Positions 16,684 to 26,179 of a stretch of 64,000 bases of DNA are shown one piece after another (the stretch's first letter is position 1; every line of letters starts with the position of its first letter). Below the pieces are notes generated by a model. The model was not told the DNA's origin, did not search any database, and was given only the letters and a program-made list of their open reading frames with translations. The position numbers were made by a program, and so were the translations under genes. This DNA comes from Nocardia mikamii NBRC 108933 (GTDB lineage: Bacteria > Actinomycetota > Actinomycetes > Mycobacteriales > Mycobacteriaceae), in assembly GCF_001613505.1 (NCBI RefSeq), contig NZ_BDCM01000012.1, forward strand, positions 434,001 through 498,000, written 5' to 3'.

Positions 16684-17268
16684 ATGACGCAGAGGACTCG
16701 TGGCGGTTTCGGCACCCGGCGGCGTACCGAACTGTTCGACGCGCTGCTCGATCTCTTCCTGACCGAGGGCTTCGCGCATCTGACCCTCGACGAGATCGCC
16801 TCGCGGCTGCGGTGTTCCAAGAGCACGCTCTACACGCTGGCCGGCAGTAAAGAACAGCTGGTCCGCGCCGCCACCGTGCACTTCTTCCGGCGCGCCACCG
16901 ACGAGGTCGAGCAGCGCATCGCCACCACGACCGGGGCCCGCGAACGCATCATCGCCTACCTGTCGGCCGTCGGAGCGGTGCTCGGCGCCGCATCCGAGCA
17001 GTTCATGACCGACCTGGATGCCTTCGCGCCGGCCCGGGAGGTGTACGAGCAGAACACCCGCCTCGCCGCCGGACGGGTCCGCGAACTCGTCGACGACGGT
17101 GTCGCGGCCGGCGAATTCCGGGAAGTCCACGCCGCGTTCGCCGCCGACCTCGCCGCGACCATGATGGTCCGCATCCAGCAGGGCGGCGTCCGCACCGAAA
17201 CCGGCCTCGACGACGCCGACGCCTATCGCGAACTCGCGACCATCCTCACCACCGGCATTCAGCGATAG
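16684..17268 (+). CDS. TetR-family regulator (partner of acyl-CoA dehydrogenase)
   Basis: 194 residues. The HTH region is LTLDEIASRLRCSKSTLYTLAGSKEQL (about 35-62), followed by a helical effector domain (GARERIIAYLSAVGAVLGAASEQF). The ATG lies 8 bases beyond the last AGTACT box, so it probably represses itself and the divergent dehydrogenase, with an acyl-CoA as a plausible inducer. Its 3' end overlaps the converging TetR gene by 10 bases. Confidence 0.9.
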   Translation: MTQRTRGGFGTRRRTELFDALLDLFLTEGFAHLTLDEIASRLRCSKSTLYTLAGSKEQLVRAATVHFFRRATDEVEQRIATTTGARERIIAYLSAVGAVLGAASEQFMTDLDAFAPAREVYEQNTRLAAGRVRELVDDGVAAGEFREVHAAFAADLAATMMVRIQQGGVRTETGLDDADAYRELATILTTGIQR

Positions 17269-17870
17269 AGACCGCGCAATGCCCGGCACGCGGCCTCGAC
17301 CATCTCCTCCGCGGTCACCTCGAGGGCGCCGTCGAGCCAGGCGGTGACCAGTTCGGCCATACCGCCGATGAACAGGAGCCCCGAGGTCTCGTCGGCGGCC
17401 CGGCTGCGGCCGGAATCGCCGAGCCACGTTCGTACTTCGACGGCCGACTCGTGCGCAAGGTGGCGGAGCAATTCGGTACGGCGCCTGCGCAAGTGCGGAA
17501 ATGCCACGGATTCGACGATCGCTACCCGGCCCTTGCGCGGATCCTCGACCAGCAGCCGCACGAACGCGCCGATCGATGCCCGCATGCGCGCTTCCGGATC
17601 GTCTCCGGCGGAATCGGCGGCGCTGCGGCTGTTGTCCTCGATTTCGACCGCGATCTCGTTCAGGACGGCTTCGAGCAGCGCGTCGAGTCCGCTGAAACTC
17701 TCGTAGAAGTAGCGCTCGCTGAGTCCGGCCTCGGCGCAGACCGCGGTCATCGTCGTCCGGGTTCCCGCACCGGCCCACACCGTGAGACCCGCGTCCAGCA
17801 GGCGCGACCGGCGTTCGGTGGCCCGTTCGGCGGCGGTCGCTCCGCGATAGACCCCTGATTGCACGGCCAT
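17259..17870 (-). CDS. TetR-family regulator (divergent from P450)
   Basis: 203 residues from the ATG at 17870 (MAVQSGVYRGATAAERATER); an upstream in-frame start at 17903 is less likely. The HTH is TTMTAVCAEAGLSERYFYESFSGLDALL (about 40-68), and the C-terminal helices run to RALRGLYR. It faces the P450 gene across a 99-bp gap containing a CCTGA-A-TCAGG palindrome and is a candidate regulator of that P450. Confidence 0.88.
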   Translation of the reverse strand: MAVQSGVYRGATAAERATERRSRLLDAGLTVWAGAGTRTTMTAVCAEAGLSERYFYESFSGLDALLEAVLNEIAVEIEDNSRSAADSAGDDPEARMRASIGAFVRLLVEDPRKGRVAIVESVAFPHLRRRRTELLRHLAHESAVEVRTWLGDSGRSRAADETSGLLFIGGMAELVTAWLDGALEVTAEEMVEAACRALRGLYR

Positions 17871-17905
17871 GGCCCCATCATGCCACAGCGACTTCGCGAT
17901 CAAGG

Positions 17906-17932
17906 TTGACAGGACGCCCTTCCTGAATCAGG
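17906..17932. promoter_or_regulatory. Promoter/operator region of the P450 gene
   Basis: A TTGACA -35-like hexamer (17906-17911) is followed by the palindrome CCTGA-A-TCAGG (17922-17932), which would occupy the -35/-10 spacer and so block transcription if bound. No convincing -10 box was recognised. TetR (17870) is the likely ligand. Confidence 0.45.
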
Positions 17933-17969
17933 CTGTGACGTGAGCGGCATCACAGAGACGAGGTGTGCG

Positions 17970-19313
17970 ATGACGGCTGACGCCCTGGAGACCAGGCCTC
18001 TCCCGACCCAGCGGCGGGAGGATCGCGGCTATCCCGTGCTCGGGCAACTGCTGCAATACGCCCAGGACCCGCTGGCACTGTTCCAACGGGAATGGGATCA
18101 CTACGGGCCCGTCGCTCCGATGTATTCCCTCGGCCGGACCGCGGCCCTGCTGCTCGGACCCGACGCCTGCGGGGAGGCGCTGCTGAACAAGGACGGGGCG
18201 CTGGCCAACGAACCCGCCTGGTCGCGGCTGGTCGGCCCGTTCTTCCACGGCGGGCTCATGCTCATCGACTTCGACGAGCACAAGCGGCATCGGCGGATCA
18301 TGCAGCAGGCGTTCACCCGTCCCCGCCTGCAGGCCTATACCGAGCGGCTGCATCCGGCGATCGAACAGGGTGTCGCGCACTGGGACGAGAGCGAATCCTT
18401 CCCCGCCTACTGGAAACTCAAGCAGCTCACCCTCGATATCGCCGCCGATCTGTTCATGGGCGGCGCCGCGGACACCACACCGGCGCAGATGGACCGAATC
18501 AACAAGGCGTTCATCGCATGTGTGCAGGCCGCGGCCGGAATCGTGCGCGGCAATGTGCCGTTCACCCGCTGGGGTAAGGCCTACCGCGGCCGAAAGGTGC
18601 TCGAAGATTTCCTGCGCCACTACCTGCCCGCGAAACGCGCCGAACAGACCGACGACATCTTCTCGGTGCTGTGCCACATCGAAGACGAGGACGGCGCCCG
18701 CTTCAGCGACGACGACGTGGTCAACCACATGATCTTCTTGATGATGGCCGCCCACGACACCTCCACCATCACCACCTCGACGATCCTGCAGTATCTGGGT
18801 CAGCATCCGGAATGGCAGCAACGGTGCCGCAGTGAGGCGTCGGAGCTGGGGCCGGCACCGTCGATGGCCGAACTCGAGCGGCTGGAGTCGATCGATCTGG
18901 TGATGCGCGAGGCGCTGCGACTGCGCGCCCCGGTCCCGGTCCTGGTCCGCTACGCGGTGAAAGACACTGTGATCCAAGGGGTTCGGATTCCGGCCGACAC
19001 CGATGTCGTCATCGGAATACAGTTCACCCACCTGATGCCGCAGTACTGGACCGACCCACACACCTTCGACCCCGACCGCTTCGGCCCCGAACGCCGCGAG
19101 GACAAATCGCATCGCTTCGCGTGGGAGCCCTTCGGCGGCGGCGCGCACAAATGTATCGGCATGCATTTCGGCGGATTGGAAGTGAAGTCGATCATGCACC
19201 GCCTGCTGCGCGACTACCACTGGCGGGTGGACCCCGCCTACGTCCCGCCCCTGGACTATCACTCCCTGCCCTATCCCAAGGACGGCCTGCCCATCACCTT
19301 CGTGCGCAACTGA
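17970..19313 (+). CDS. Cytochrome P450
   Basis: Heme monooxygenase, 447 residues. The oxygen-binding I helix reads AHDTST (about 261-266), the K-helix E-x-x-R is EALR (314-317), and the heme loop is FGGGAHKCIGMHF with Cys395 as thiolate ligand. There is no membrane anchor, so it is a soluble bacterial P450 needing external ferredoxin. The ATG at 17970 is preferred over the GTG at 17940 because of a GAGG about 8 bases upstream. The substrate is unknown; the FadE gene converging from the right may hint at lipid or steroid oxidation. Confidence 0.92.
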   Translation: MTADALETRPLPTQRREDRGYPVLGQLLQYAQDPLALFQREWDHYGPVAPMYSLGRTAALLLGPDACGEALLNKDGALANEPAWSRLVGPFFHGGLMLIDFDEHKRHRRIMQQAFTRPRLQAYTERLHPAIEQGVAHWDESESFPAYWKLKQLTLDIAADLFMGGAADTTPAQMDRINKAFIACVQAAAGIVRGNVPFTRWGKAYRGRKVLEDFLRHYLPAKRAEQTDDIFSVLCHIEDEDGARFSDDDVVNHMIFLMMAAHDTSTITTSTILQYLGQHPEWQQRCRSEASELGPAPSMAELERLESIDLVMREALRLRAPVPVLVRYAVKDTVIQGVRIPADTDVVIGIQFTHLMPQYWTDPHTFDPDRFGPERREDKSHRFAWEPFGGGAHKCIGMHFGGLEVKSIMHRLLRDYHWRVDPAYVPPLDYHSLPYPKDGLPITFVRN

Positions 19314-19323
19314 GCGCGCACCG

Positions 19324-21525
19324 CTATTTCCGCGGCAAACCCATGACCAGGGTGGCGATGGTGTTGAGCTGGATTTCCAGGGTCCCGCCGCCGATCACCC
19401 AGCTCGGGATGTCGAGTTCGTGGAGGACGACCTCGCAGTCCTTCTCGTTCAGCGCCGCGGCGGGGCCGATGAGTTCGAGAGCGGCGGCCGCGGCGTCGGT
19501 GTGCAGCATCGAGGCCGCGGCCTTGGACACACTGGTGGCCGGGCCGATTCCGTGACCGCCGAGGCGGCGGATCGTCTCGCGCAGGTTCATCGCCGAGATG
19601 GCGGCTCCGCGCGCACTGATCCGGCCCAGCACGCGCAGGGCGTTCTCCCGGCTGCCCGCGTACTCCGCGCGTTCGATGATGCCGACGATGCGGGAGTTGT
19701 GTCCCGGGTCGCGAACGCCTCCGATGAAAAGCCGTTCCTGGGCAAGGGTTTCCAGCGTCAGCGCCCAGCCCTGCCCGACCTCGCCGAGGACCATGTCGTC
19801 TCCGACGAAGGCGTCGTCGAAGAACACCTCGTTGAATTCGGCCTGACCGCTGGACTGGGTGATCGGGCGGACCGTCACACCCGCACCGTGCATGTCGACC
19901 AGGAACATGGTGAGGCCGCGATGGCGTTCGGCCTCGGGGTCGGTGCGGGCCAGCAGCAGTCCCCAGTCGCAGCGATGCGCCAGCGTGGTCCAGATCTTCT
20001 GGCCGTTGAGCCGCCAGCCGTCACCGTCCCTGGTGGCGGGCAGGCTCAGCGACGCGACATCCGAACCCGCTTCCGGTTCGCTCATCAGCTGACACCAGAT
20101 CTCCTCGCCCCGCAGTGCCGGCGCGGCCAGCCGGGCGAGTTGTCCGGGGGTGCCGCGCTGCAGCACGATCGGCACCACCCACTGGCCGATTCCCATGGAG
20201 GGCTGTGCGATTGCGTGCCGGTCGTATTCGTCCTGCAGGATCAACTGCTCCAATGGGCCCGCCTCGATCCCCCACGGTTTCGGCATCGGCGGGGAGACCA
20301 GGCCGGAGTCGGCGAGCAGCGTACGACGAGGACCGGTATTGGTGGCGTCGTGGTCACCGATCTTGCCGGGAGTCGGGTTGTCCAGGGCGGCGGCACGATC
20401 CAGAATCTCCGACACCCAGGCGCGGAACGAGGAATCGGTTTCCGGCAGGGGTACCGCGAACGTGCGCGGACCACCGAGCGCGACTTCGCCGAGCCGGCGT
20501 TCCCAGCTCTCCGCGGAGCCGCCGAGACCGGCCAGGGAGATGGCCCGCCGCCAGTACAGGTGCAGGTCGTGCTCCCAGGTGAAACCGATCGCGCCGTGCA
20601 GGCACAGACATTCCACGGCCGCGTGCACGGCGTTGCCGAGGGTGGTGAGCGCGGCGCCGGCCGCGGCGTGCGTGCGCTGCGCCGGTTCGTCGGCGAGACC
20701 GCGCACGGCGTCCCAGGCCGCCGAGGTGGCGAGTTCACTGGTGATCAGCAGTTGCGCGGCGCGGTGCTGCACGGCCTGAAAGGAACCGACGGGACGGCCG
20801 AACTGCTTGCGCGCCTTGATGTATTCGGTGGCCGTGTCCGAACACCAGCGGATCACTCCGGCGGCTTCGGCGGCCATGAACGCGGTGGCGACCGCCTCGG
20901 CGTAGCCGGTATCGATGCCGGTGAGCTCGATTCCGGCGACCTCGTGCAAGCGGACGACGGCGAGGTCGCGGCCCAGATCCGATCCGGCACACGCCTCGAT
21001 CCGCACGCCCTGGGCGTCACGTTCCACCAGGAGCCAGCGGGTGCGGTCGCCGTCGGCCGCGGCCACCAGCAGCACGTCGGCCGCGGCGGCGCCCAGCACC
21101 GGGCCGGTCTCACCGCTCGAGCCGCCCTCGGCGAACCGCACCCCGTGTCCGGCGTCCACGGTCGCGCCGGTCGCGCCCGCGGCGAAACGCCGCAACGTAT
21201 CACGCACCACCGCAACGGATTCCGCCGACGCGGCGATGGCGCTCGTGATCACCGAGGGCAGCAGCGGCCCGGGTAGCAGCGCCCGCCCGGCTTCGGCGAG
21301 CACCACCGCCATCTCGTCGAGCGTTCCGCCCTGCCCGCCCACCTCGTCCGGCAGATGCACACCGGGTAGTCCCAGCGCGACCAGGTCGGCCCAGAAGCTG
21401 GGCAGTTCGCCGGCGGCGAGGCGATCGGTGTGCTTGCGGGTGTATTCACGGGTGTGGTGGCGGTCGGCGAATCCGCTGACGGCCTGCGCCAGCGCCGCCT
21501 GATCCGCGGTCAGAGCTAGGGGCAC
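19324..21525 (-). CDS. Fused two-domain acyl-CoA dehydrogenase (FadE6/FadE34-like)
   Basis: 733 residues made of two acyl-CoA dehydrogenase modules in tandem. The N-terminal module (about 1-370) has VLAEAGRALLPGP and RKQFGRPVGSFQAVQHRAA; the C-terminal module (about 380-733) has QLMSEPEAGSDVASL, GQKIWTTLAH and GGTLEIQLNTIA. The position of the classic EGT catalytic Glu reads GGT. Mycobacterial FadE34 and FadE6 share this fused layout; FadE34 acts on steroid side-chain CoA thioesters. The substrate here is not determined. Confidence 0.88.
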   Translation of the reverse strand: MPLALTADQAALAQAVSGFADRHHTREYTRKHTDRLAAGELPSFWADLVALGLPGVHLPDEVGGQGGTLDEMAVVLAEAGRALLPGPLLPSVITSAIAASAESVAVVRDTLRRFAAGATGATVDAGHGVRFAEGGSSGETGPVLGAAAADVLLVAAADGDRTRWLLVERDAQGVRIEACAGSDLGRDLAVVRLHEVAGIELTGIDTGYAEAVATAFMAAEAAGVIRWCSDTATEYIKARKQFGRPVGSFQAVQHRAAQLLITSELATSAAWDAVRGLADEPAQRTHAAAGAALTTLGNAVHAAVECLCLHGAIGFTWEHDLHLYWRRAISLAGLGGSAESWERRLGEVALGGPRTFAVPLPETDSSFRAWVSEILDRAAALDNPTPGKIGDHDATNTGPRRTLLADSGLVSPPMPKPWGIEAGPLEQLILQDEYDRHAIAQPSMGIGQWVVPIVLQRGTPGQLARLAAPALRGEEIWCQLMSEPEAGSDVASLSLPATRDGDGWRLNGQKIWTTLAHRCDWGLLLARTDPEAERHRGLTMFLVDMHGAGVTVRPITQSSGQAEFNEVFFDDAFVGDDMVLGEVGQGWALTLETLAQERLFIGGVRDPGHNSRIVGIIERAEYAGSRENALRVLGRISARGAAISAMNLRETIRRLGGHGIGPATSVSKAAASMLHTDAAAAALELIGPAAALNEKDCEVVLHELDIPSWVIGGGTLEIQLNTIATLVMGLPRK

Positions 21526-21552
21526 GATCTCACTCCGCTCGGCGTCGATACG

Positions 21553-21572
21553 GTCCGGGTTCCGGCCCGGAC
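21553..21572. other. GTCCGGG-N6-CCCGGAC inverted repeat
   Basis: A perfect 7-bp inverted repeat 27-47 bases upstream of the fused dehydrogenase start (minus strand). It may be an operator or simply a GC-rich hairpin. The surrounding gap (21526-21722) shows no other feature. Confidence 0.35.
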
Positions 21573-21722
21573 ACCCCGATTAGAACAGGTTGCATCGAAT
21601 TGCGGAGCCGTTCACCGCGACGACGCTGTGGCGCTGTCCCCCGCATCCATTCACCGGGCTACTGCGTCGGTGGCGGTGTAGCCGGGCTGTAGTGGGCAGT
21701 CGCCGCCTATACGCCGATCCGG

Positions 21723-22043
21723 ACTGTCCTGCTGCTGACGGCGGACGGCAACCGCGAGGCGTGGCGCGCGCTCTCCCCCATCGCACACGGGGAGATACTG
21801 AACAACCAGGAGATCGCCGCGATGGCGGACCGCTACGTGGTGACCGTGCCCCAGCTGTGCATCCGCTACACCTTGCAGCTCGGCACTCTTCCACTGCCGA
21901 AAACGGCGAATCCGGAACACATGCGAAGCAACGCTCAGGTCGACTTCGTGATTTCCGACGACGACATGCGCACGTTGCGGAACATGGAACAGATCCGGGA
22001 TTACGGCGACTCCGGCACGTTCCCGGTCTTCAGTGGCAAGTAG
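21723..22043 (+). pseudogene. Aldo/keto reductase remnant (C-terminal third only)
   Basis: An open frame of about 106 codons ends at a stop at 22041. From ALSPIAHGEILNN onward it reads like the C-terminal third of an aldo/keto reductase (VPQLCIRYTLQLGTLPLPKT, ANPEHMRSNAQVDFVISD, ending FPVFSGK). The barrel N terminus with the Asp-Tyr-Lys-His catalytic residues is absent; upstream bases give no matching frame. An in-frame ATG at 21822 could make a 73-residue product, but it could not fold as an enzyme. This looks like a 5'-deleted relic. Confidence 0.75.
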
Positions 22044-22088
22044 CCGAGACCGCCTCGCTGAAACTCGGTATGCCTCGGCAAAACGCGT

Positions 22089-23333
22089 CTACGCCGGCCG
22101 AGCCGTGGTCGGCGGGACGCCGAGCGCGAGCAGGGCGGTGTCGTCGTCGACGCCGTCGAATCCGGCGAGCATCTCGGTCAACGCGGCGACCAGCGCGGGC
22201 GCGGTGACCGGGCCGAGGGCGTCGATGAACTCGCGGAGGCGTTCCTCACCGAGGCGTTCGCGGCCGCGGACGCGGGCCTCGGTGAGGCCGTCGCTGTAGA
22301 GCAGGACCGTGTCGCCGGGGCCGAGATGCAGTGTGCGGCTCGCGAATACAGCGTCGGGAAGCGCTCCGACCAGCATGCCGCCCGGCGTCTCGAGCACCTC
22401 GGTGGTGCCGTCCGCACGGATCAGCACCGGAGGTGGATGTCCGCCGGCGGCCAGGGTGAGCGTGGCGCCGGTGGCGGCCGGCCGCGCGAAGCCGTAGACC
22501 ACGGTGCAGAAACGTGATGTGCCCGTGTGGAATTCGCGGCACAGCACCGTATTGAGATGCGCCAGCACAGCCGGCGGGTCCGGGTCGTGGACCGCCGCGG
22601 CGCGCATCGTGTACCGCGCCGAGGACGTCACCACCGCGGCGTCGGCGCCCTTACCGCAGACGTCGCCGAGGAAGAATCCCCAGGTATCGGGCGTGAGCGG
22701 AAACAGGTCGTAGAAGTCACCGCCGACCTCGTCGACGGACGCCGGATGGTAGTAGGCGGCGACCTGCATTCCCGGCACCGCCGGGAGTTCGGACGGCAAC
22801 AGGCTGCGCTGCAAGGTCGCGGCCAGTGTGAGGGCCCGTTCGCGTTCACGCTCGGCGACCTGGCGAGCGCGCAGGAGTTCCTGCTCGTAGGCGCGGCGTT
22901 CGCGGGCATCGAAGATCGTGGTGCGGATCAGCTGCGCGGTGCCGTCGGAACCACGTTTAACCACCGATGTCACCAGCACCGGCAGTCTGGTCCCGTCGGC
23001 GCACCGCAGATCCAGCGCCAGGCCGTTGACTTGACCGTGCATGGCCAGCATCGGCGCCATATGGGTCTCGTAGTAGATGCGCGCGCCCACCGCGAGCAGA
23101 TCGGTGAATGTGCGGCGCCCGATCAGCTCGGACTGCTCGTAACCCAGCCAGCCCACCAGGGTGCTGTTGATTTTGGCGATCGTGCCGTCCATCAGGGTGG
23201 ACAGATAACCACAGGGCGCGTGGTCGTAGAGGTCTTCGGCGCTGTCTTCCAGCATCGCCGAGAAGACAGGATCGGTGCGCGGCGGCCGCTCGCTGTCGCA
23301 ATGGTCCGCCTCACCCGGCCGGCACATCATCAT
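22089..23333 (-). CDS. PAS-SpoIIE phosphatase (RsbP-like)
   Basis: 414 residues: a PAS domain (about 25-150: GYLSTLMDGTIAKINSTLVGWLGY), a short coiled linker (ERRAYEQELLRARQVAERERER), then a PP2C/SpoIIE phosphatase domain with VDEVGGDFYD, GDVCGKGADAA, LLYSDGLTEA and DDDTALLAL metal-site motifs. In Bacillus RsbP the same architecture dephosphorylates the anti-anti-sigma factor RsbV in energy stress. The start overlaps the stop of the RsbQ-like hydrolase (ATGA), reproducing the rsbQ-rsbP gene order. Confidence 0.88.
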   Translation of the reverse strand: MMMCRPGEADHCDSERPPRTDPVFSAMLEDSAEDLYDHAPCGYLSTLMDGTIAKINSTLVGWLGYEQSELIGRRTFTDLLAVGARIYYETHMAPMLAMHGQVNGLALDLRCADGTRLPVLVTSVVKRGSDGTAQLIRTTIFDARERRAYEQELLRARQVAERERERALTLAATLQRSLLPSELPAVPGMQVAAYYHPASVDEVGGDFYDLFPLTPDTWGFFLGDVCGKGADAAVVTSSARYTMRAAAVHDPDPPAVLAHLNTVLCREFHTGTSRFCTVVYGFARPAATGATLTLAAGGHPPPVLIRADGTTEVLETPGGMLVGALPDAVFASRTLHLGPGDTVLLYSDGLTEARVRGRERLGEERLREFIDALGPVTAPALVAALTEMLAGFDGVDDDTALLALGVPPTTARPA

Positions 23334-24142
23334 CGGCTCATCGAGGACTGGGTGACGAACGCCTCGATGGCGGCGGCGGTGAGTTCGGGGGCGCTCAGCT
23401 GCGGGCAGTGCCCGGTGGCATCGAGGGTGACCAGTTCACTTCCCGCGATCTGCTCGCGGACGAATCGGCCGACCTCGCGCGGGGCGATCGGATCCTGCGC
23501 GGTTTCCAGGATCAGCGTCGGCACACTCACCTGCCGCAGATCGGCGCGATTGTCGGACAGAAACGTCGCGCGCGCGAAAACCCGAGCGATCGCCGGATCC
23601 ATCCGGCAGAAACTCTCGGTCAGCTCGGCGCCCAATTCGGGCCGGTCCGGATTGCCCATGATCACCGGAGCCATGGACGCCGACCAGCCCAGATAGTTGG
23701 CCTCGAGCGCGTCGAGCAATTCCTCGATATCGGCGCGGCTGAATCCGCCACGGTAGTCACCCTCGTCGATATACCGCGGTGACGGCGTCACCAGCACCAG
23801 CTTCGCGAACCACTCCGGCGCCCGATTGGCCGCCAGCACCGCGATCGTCGCCGACACCGAATGGCCGACCAGCACCACGTCCCGCAGATTCAGTTCGGCA
23901 CAGATCTCGACGATGTCCTCGGCATACGCGTGCAGGTCGCCGTACCGCTGGGCCGACCACGCCGAGACGTCCGAGCGGCCCGAGCCGACATGATCGAACA
24001 GCACCACTCGGAAACGCCGTGCCAGACTCGGGGCGACCAGGCGCCACATGTTCTGGTCACAGCCGAATCCGTGCGCGAGCAGCACCGTCGGCCCGTCCGC
24101 CGAGCCGAAGACGACCACGTTGTTTCTCTCACGCACACCCAT
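23330..24142 (-). CDS. RsbQ-like alpha/beta hydrolase
   Basis: 270 residues. HGFGCDQNMW, FDHVGSGRSD, TPSPRYIDEGDYRGGF and NYLGW match the RsbQ/strigolactone-receptor branch of the fold. The triad is Ser95 (GHSVSA), Asp216 (AQDPIAP) and His244 (TGHCPQ). In Bacillus, RsbQ binds or hydrolyses a small hydrophobic signal and activates RsbP through its PAS domain. Here the partner gene follows with a 4-bp overlap. The signal molecule is unknown. It is divergent from the methyltransferase at 24358. Confidence 0.88.
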   Translation of the reverse strand: MGVRERNNVVVFGSADGPTVLLAHGFGCDQNMWRLVAPSLARRFRVVLFDHVGSGRSDVSAWSAQRYGDLHAYAEDIVEICAELNLRDVVLVGHSVSATIAVLAANRAPEWFAKLVLVTPSPRYIDEGDYRGGFSRADIEELLDALEANYLGWSASMAPVIMGNPDRPELGAELTESFCRMDPAIARVFARATFLSDNRADLRQVSVPTLILETAQDPIAPREVGRFVREQIAGSELVTLDATGHCPQLSAPELTAAAIEAFVTQSSMSR

Positions 24143-24357
24143 CCGACATGCTTACCACGCCCGCGCCGGACCGGCGTTTTCCTCGGTTCCTCCCCTGCCG
24201 CCCCGGTCGCGGATCTGCGCGCCGATGACCCGGTAGCCGGGTAGACTCGCCCCGCGTGCGGGAATCGGACGGATCGCCGATTCCCGTTGCTCGCAACACG
24301 TTTGACCCGGCGCACCGCATTCGCCAGGGCCACTTCGTCTCGGAAAGGACTGCGACC

Positions 24358-25161
24358 GTGGAATCCGGCGCCCCTGTCGACCTGCGACAGAACCAGCCCC
24401 ACACCGCCCGCATGTACGACTACTACCTCGGCGGCCAGGACCACTACAGCGCGGATGCGGAAGCTGCCGAAAAGGTCGTGGCGATCTGGCCCGGAGTGCG
24501 GACGGCCGCGCAGCAGAACAGGGCCTTCATCCACCGCGTGACCCGATTCCTGGCACACGCGGGGGTACGCCAATTCCTCGACATCGGAACGGGTATCCCG
24601 ACCGAGCCGAATCTGCATCAGGTGGCCCAGGAGGTCGCCCCCGACGCCCGGGTGGTCTACGTCGACAACGATCCGATCGTGCTCGTCCACGCCCGGGCGT
24701 TGATGATCAGTTCCCCGGAGGGACGCACCGATTACATCTCCGCCGACGTCACCACGCCCGAAGCGATTCTCGACGCCCCGGGATTGCACGAGACGCTGGA
24801 CCTGACCCAGCCGGTCGCGGTCAGCCTCAACGCGCTGATGCATTTCGTCCCCGACGAACAGGACGCCTACGGCATCATCGAGACGCTGATGAAGCGGTTC
24901 GTGCCCGGCTCGTACCTGGTGATGACACACGTCACCCCGGACTTCGATCCGGCGGCGATAGCGGCCGTGGTCGAGATCTACCGCCGCAGCGGCCTGCCGT
25001 GCCAGGTCCGCAGCCGCGAGGAGTTCGCGCGCTTCTTCGACGGCATGGAGCTGATCGACCCGGGTATCGAGGTACCGCACCGCTGGCGCCCCGACGGTGT
25101 CGCACCCGCGAAGAAGATGGACGTGCAGGTGTCCGCCTACGCGGCCGTCGCACGCAAGTAG
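24358..25161 (+). CDS. S-adenosylmethionine methyltransferase (DUF574/Methyltransf_19)
   Basis: 267 residues. ARMYDYYLGGQDHY is the family hallmark, FLDIGTGIPTEPNLHQ is the SAM-binding loop, and VVYVDNDPIVLVHARAL is motif II. The GTG at 24358 is chosen because AAAGGA lies about 9 bases upstream and the length then fits; an in-frame GTG at 24256 would add 34 residues. The family is expanded in actinomycetes and its substrates are mostly unknown. The 215-bp gap before it is shared with the divergent RsbQ-like gene. Confidence 0.85.
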   Translation: MESGAPVDLRQNQPHTARMYDYYLGGQDHYSADAEAAEKVVAIWPGVRTAAQQNRAFIHRVTRFLAHAGVRQFLDIGTGIPTEPNLHQVAQEVAPDARVVYVDNDPIVLVHARALMISSPEGRTDYISADVTTPEAILDAPGLHETLDLTQPVAVSLNALMHFVPDEQDAYGIIETLMKRFVPGSYLVMTHVTPDFDPAAIAAVVEIYRRSGLPCQVRSREEFARFFDGMELIDPGIEVPHRWRPDGVAPAKKMDVQVSAYAAVARK

Positions 25162-25207
25162 CCGGTCTCCGCGAACGGGGCTTGCGGCCGCATGCGGCAG
25201 CGGCGAA

Positions 25208-26152
25208 TCAGTCCGCGGCCGGGAGGACGACGACCTTGCCCGGCAATGTCCCCGCCGCCGCCCGGGTGTGCACCGACGCCAGCTCGGCCAGCGGAGCACG
25301 CTCGTCGACGTCCACGATCAGCTCGCGAAGATCCACGCGCGCAACGAGTTCCGCCAGTTGCCGCGCATCGCTGCGGACGTAGACGTCGACCGCGCGCACA
25401 CCGCGTGCCTCGTCCGCCGGAGCGGGCATCCACACGGTGGTACCGACCACGACGCCGCCGTCGCGGACCAGTCCGGCCAGCGCCGCGAACTCGCCCGGAC
25501 TGATCGGCGCGAGGTTGAGCAGGACGTCGACCGGCTCGGTCACCGCGGCGGCCACCTCGGTGGTGGTGTGGTCGACGACCTCGTCGGCACCCCGCGCCGC
25601 GACGCGCTCGCGGCTGCGGGGGCTGCCGGTGGCGATCACATAGGCGCCGGCCGCCTTGGCCAGCTGTAGCGCATAACCACCTACGGCTCCGCCGGCGCCG
25701 CTGATCAGAATCCGCTGGCCGGGCTTCAGTTCGGCGTGGTCGAACAGCGCCTGCCACGCCGTGAGACCGACCACCGGTAGCGCGGCCGCATCGGCGAGCG
25801 GGATACTCGCCGGCGCCGCCGCCAGAATCCGCGCGGGCGCGAGGACGTACTCCGCCGCAGCGCCGTCGTCGGTGAACGGCAGGAAGCCGACGACCCGCTC
25901 ACCGACCGTCCACTCGGCGACCCCCTCGCCGAGTGCGTCGACGGTTCCCGCGACGTCCAGGCCGGGAATGTGCGGCAGGCTCAGCGGCATCGGGCCCTGC
26001 ATGAATCCCGCCCGAATATTGCCGTCGACGGAGTTGAACGAGGTCGCCGCGACGCGCACCCGCACCTGTCCGGGACCGGGAGCGGGCCGGTCGACGTCCT
26101 CGTAGCGCAGAACGTCGGGATCGCCGTACTCGTGAAATCGAACCGCCTTCAT
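25208..26152 (-). CDS. NADPH:quinone-type oxidoreductase (zinc-less MDR)
   Basis: 314 residues. The N-terminal GroES-like half has YEDVDRPAPGPGQVRVRV and lacks the zinc-binding Cys set. The Rossmann half has ILISGAGGAVGGYALQLAKAAG for NADPH. Members reduce quinones or activated enones. It is divergent from a MarR regulator, with three copies of a TCGA-rich palindrome in the gap, so it is probably derepressed by an electrophile or oxidant. Confidence 0.9.
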   Translation of the reverse strand: MKAVRFHEYGDPDVLRYEDVDRPAPGPGQVRVRVAATSFNSVDGNIRAGFMQGPMPLSLPHIPGLDVAGTVDALGEGVAEWTVGERVVGFLPFTDDGAAAEYVLAPARILAAAPASIPLADAAALPVVGLTAWQALFDHAELKPGQRILISGAGGAVGGYALQLAKAAGAYVIATGSPRSRERVAARGADEVVDHTTTEVAAAVTEPVDVLLNLAPISPGEFAALAGLVRDGGVVVGTTVWMPAPADEARGVRAVDVYVRSDARQLAELVARVDLRELIVDVDERAPLAELASVHTRAAAGTLPGKVVVLPAAD

Positions 26153-26179
26153 CGTGGTGCCTCACTCTCGATGTGATGT

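Noticed and set aside
25187..25198. Palindrome GCCGCATGCGGC between methyltransferase and oxidoreductase genes as a terminator
   Set aside because: It is self-complementary without a loop and has no T tract; GC-rich chance palindromes are common here.
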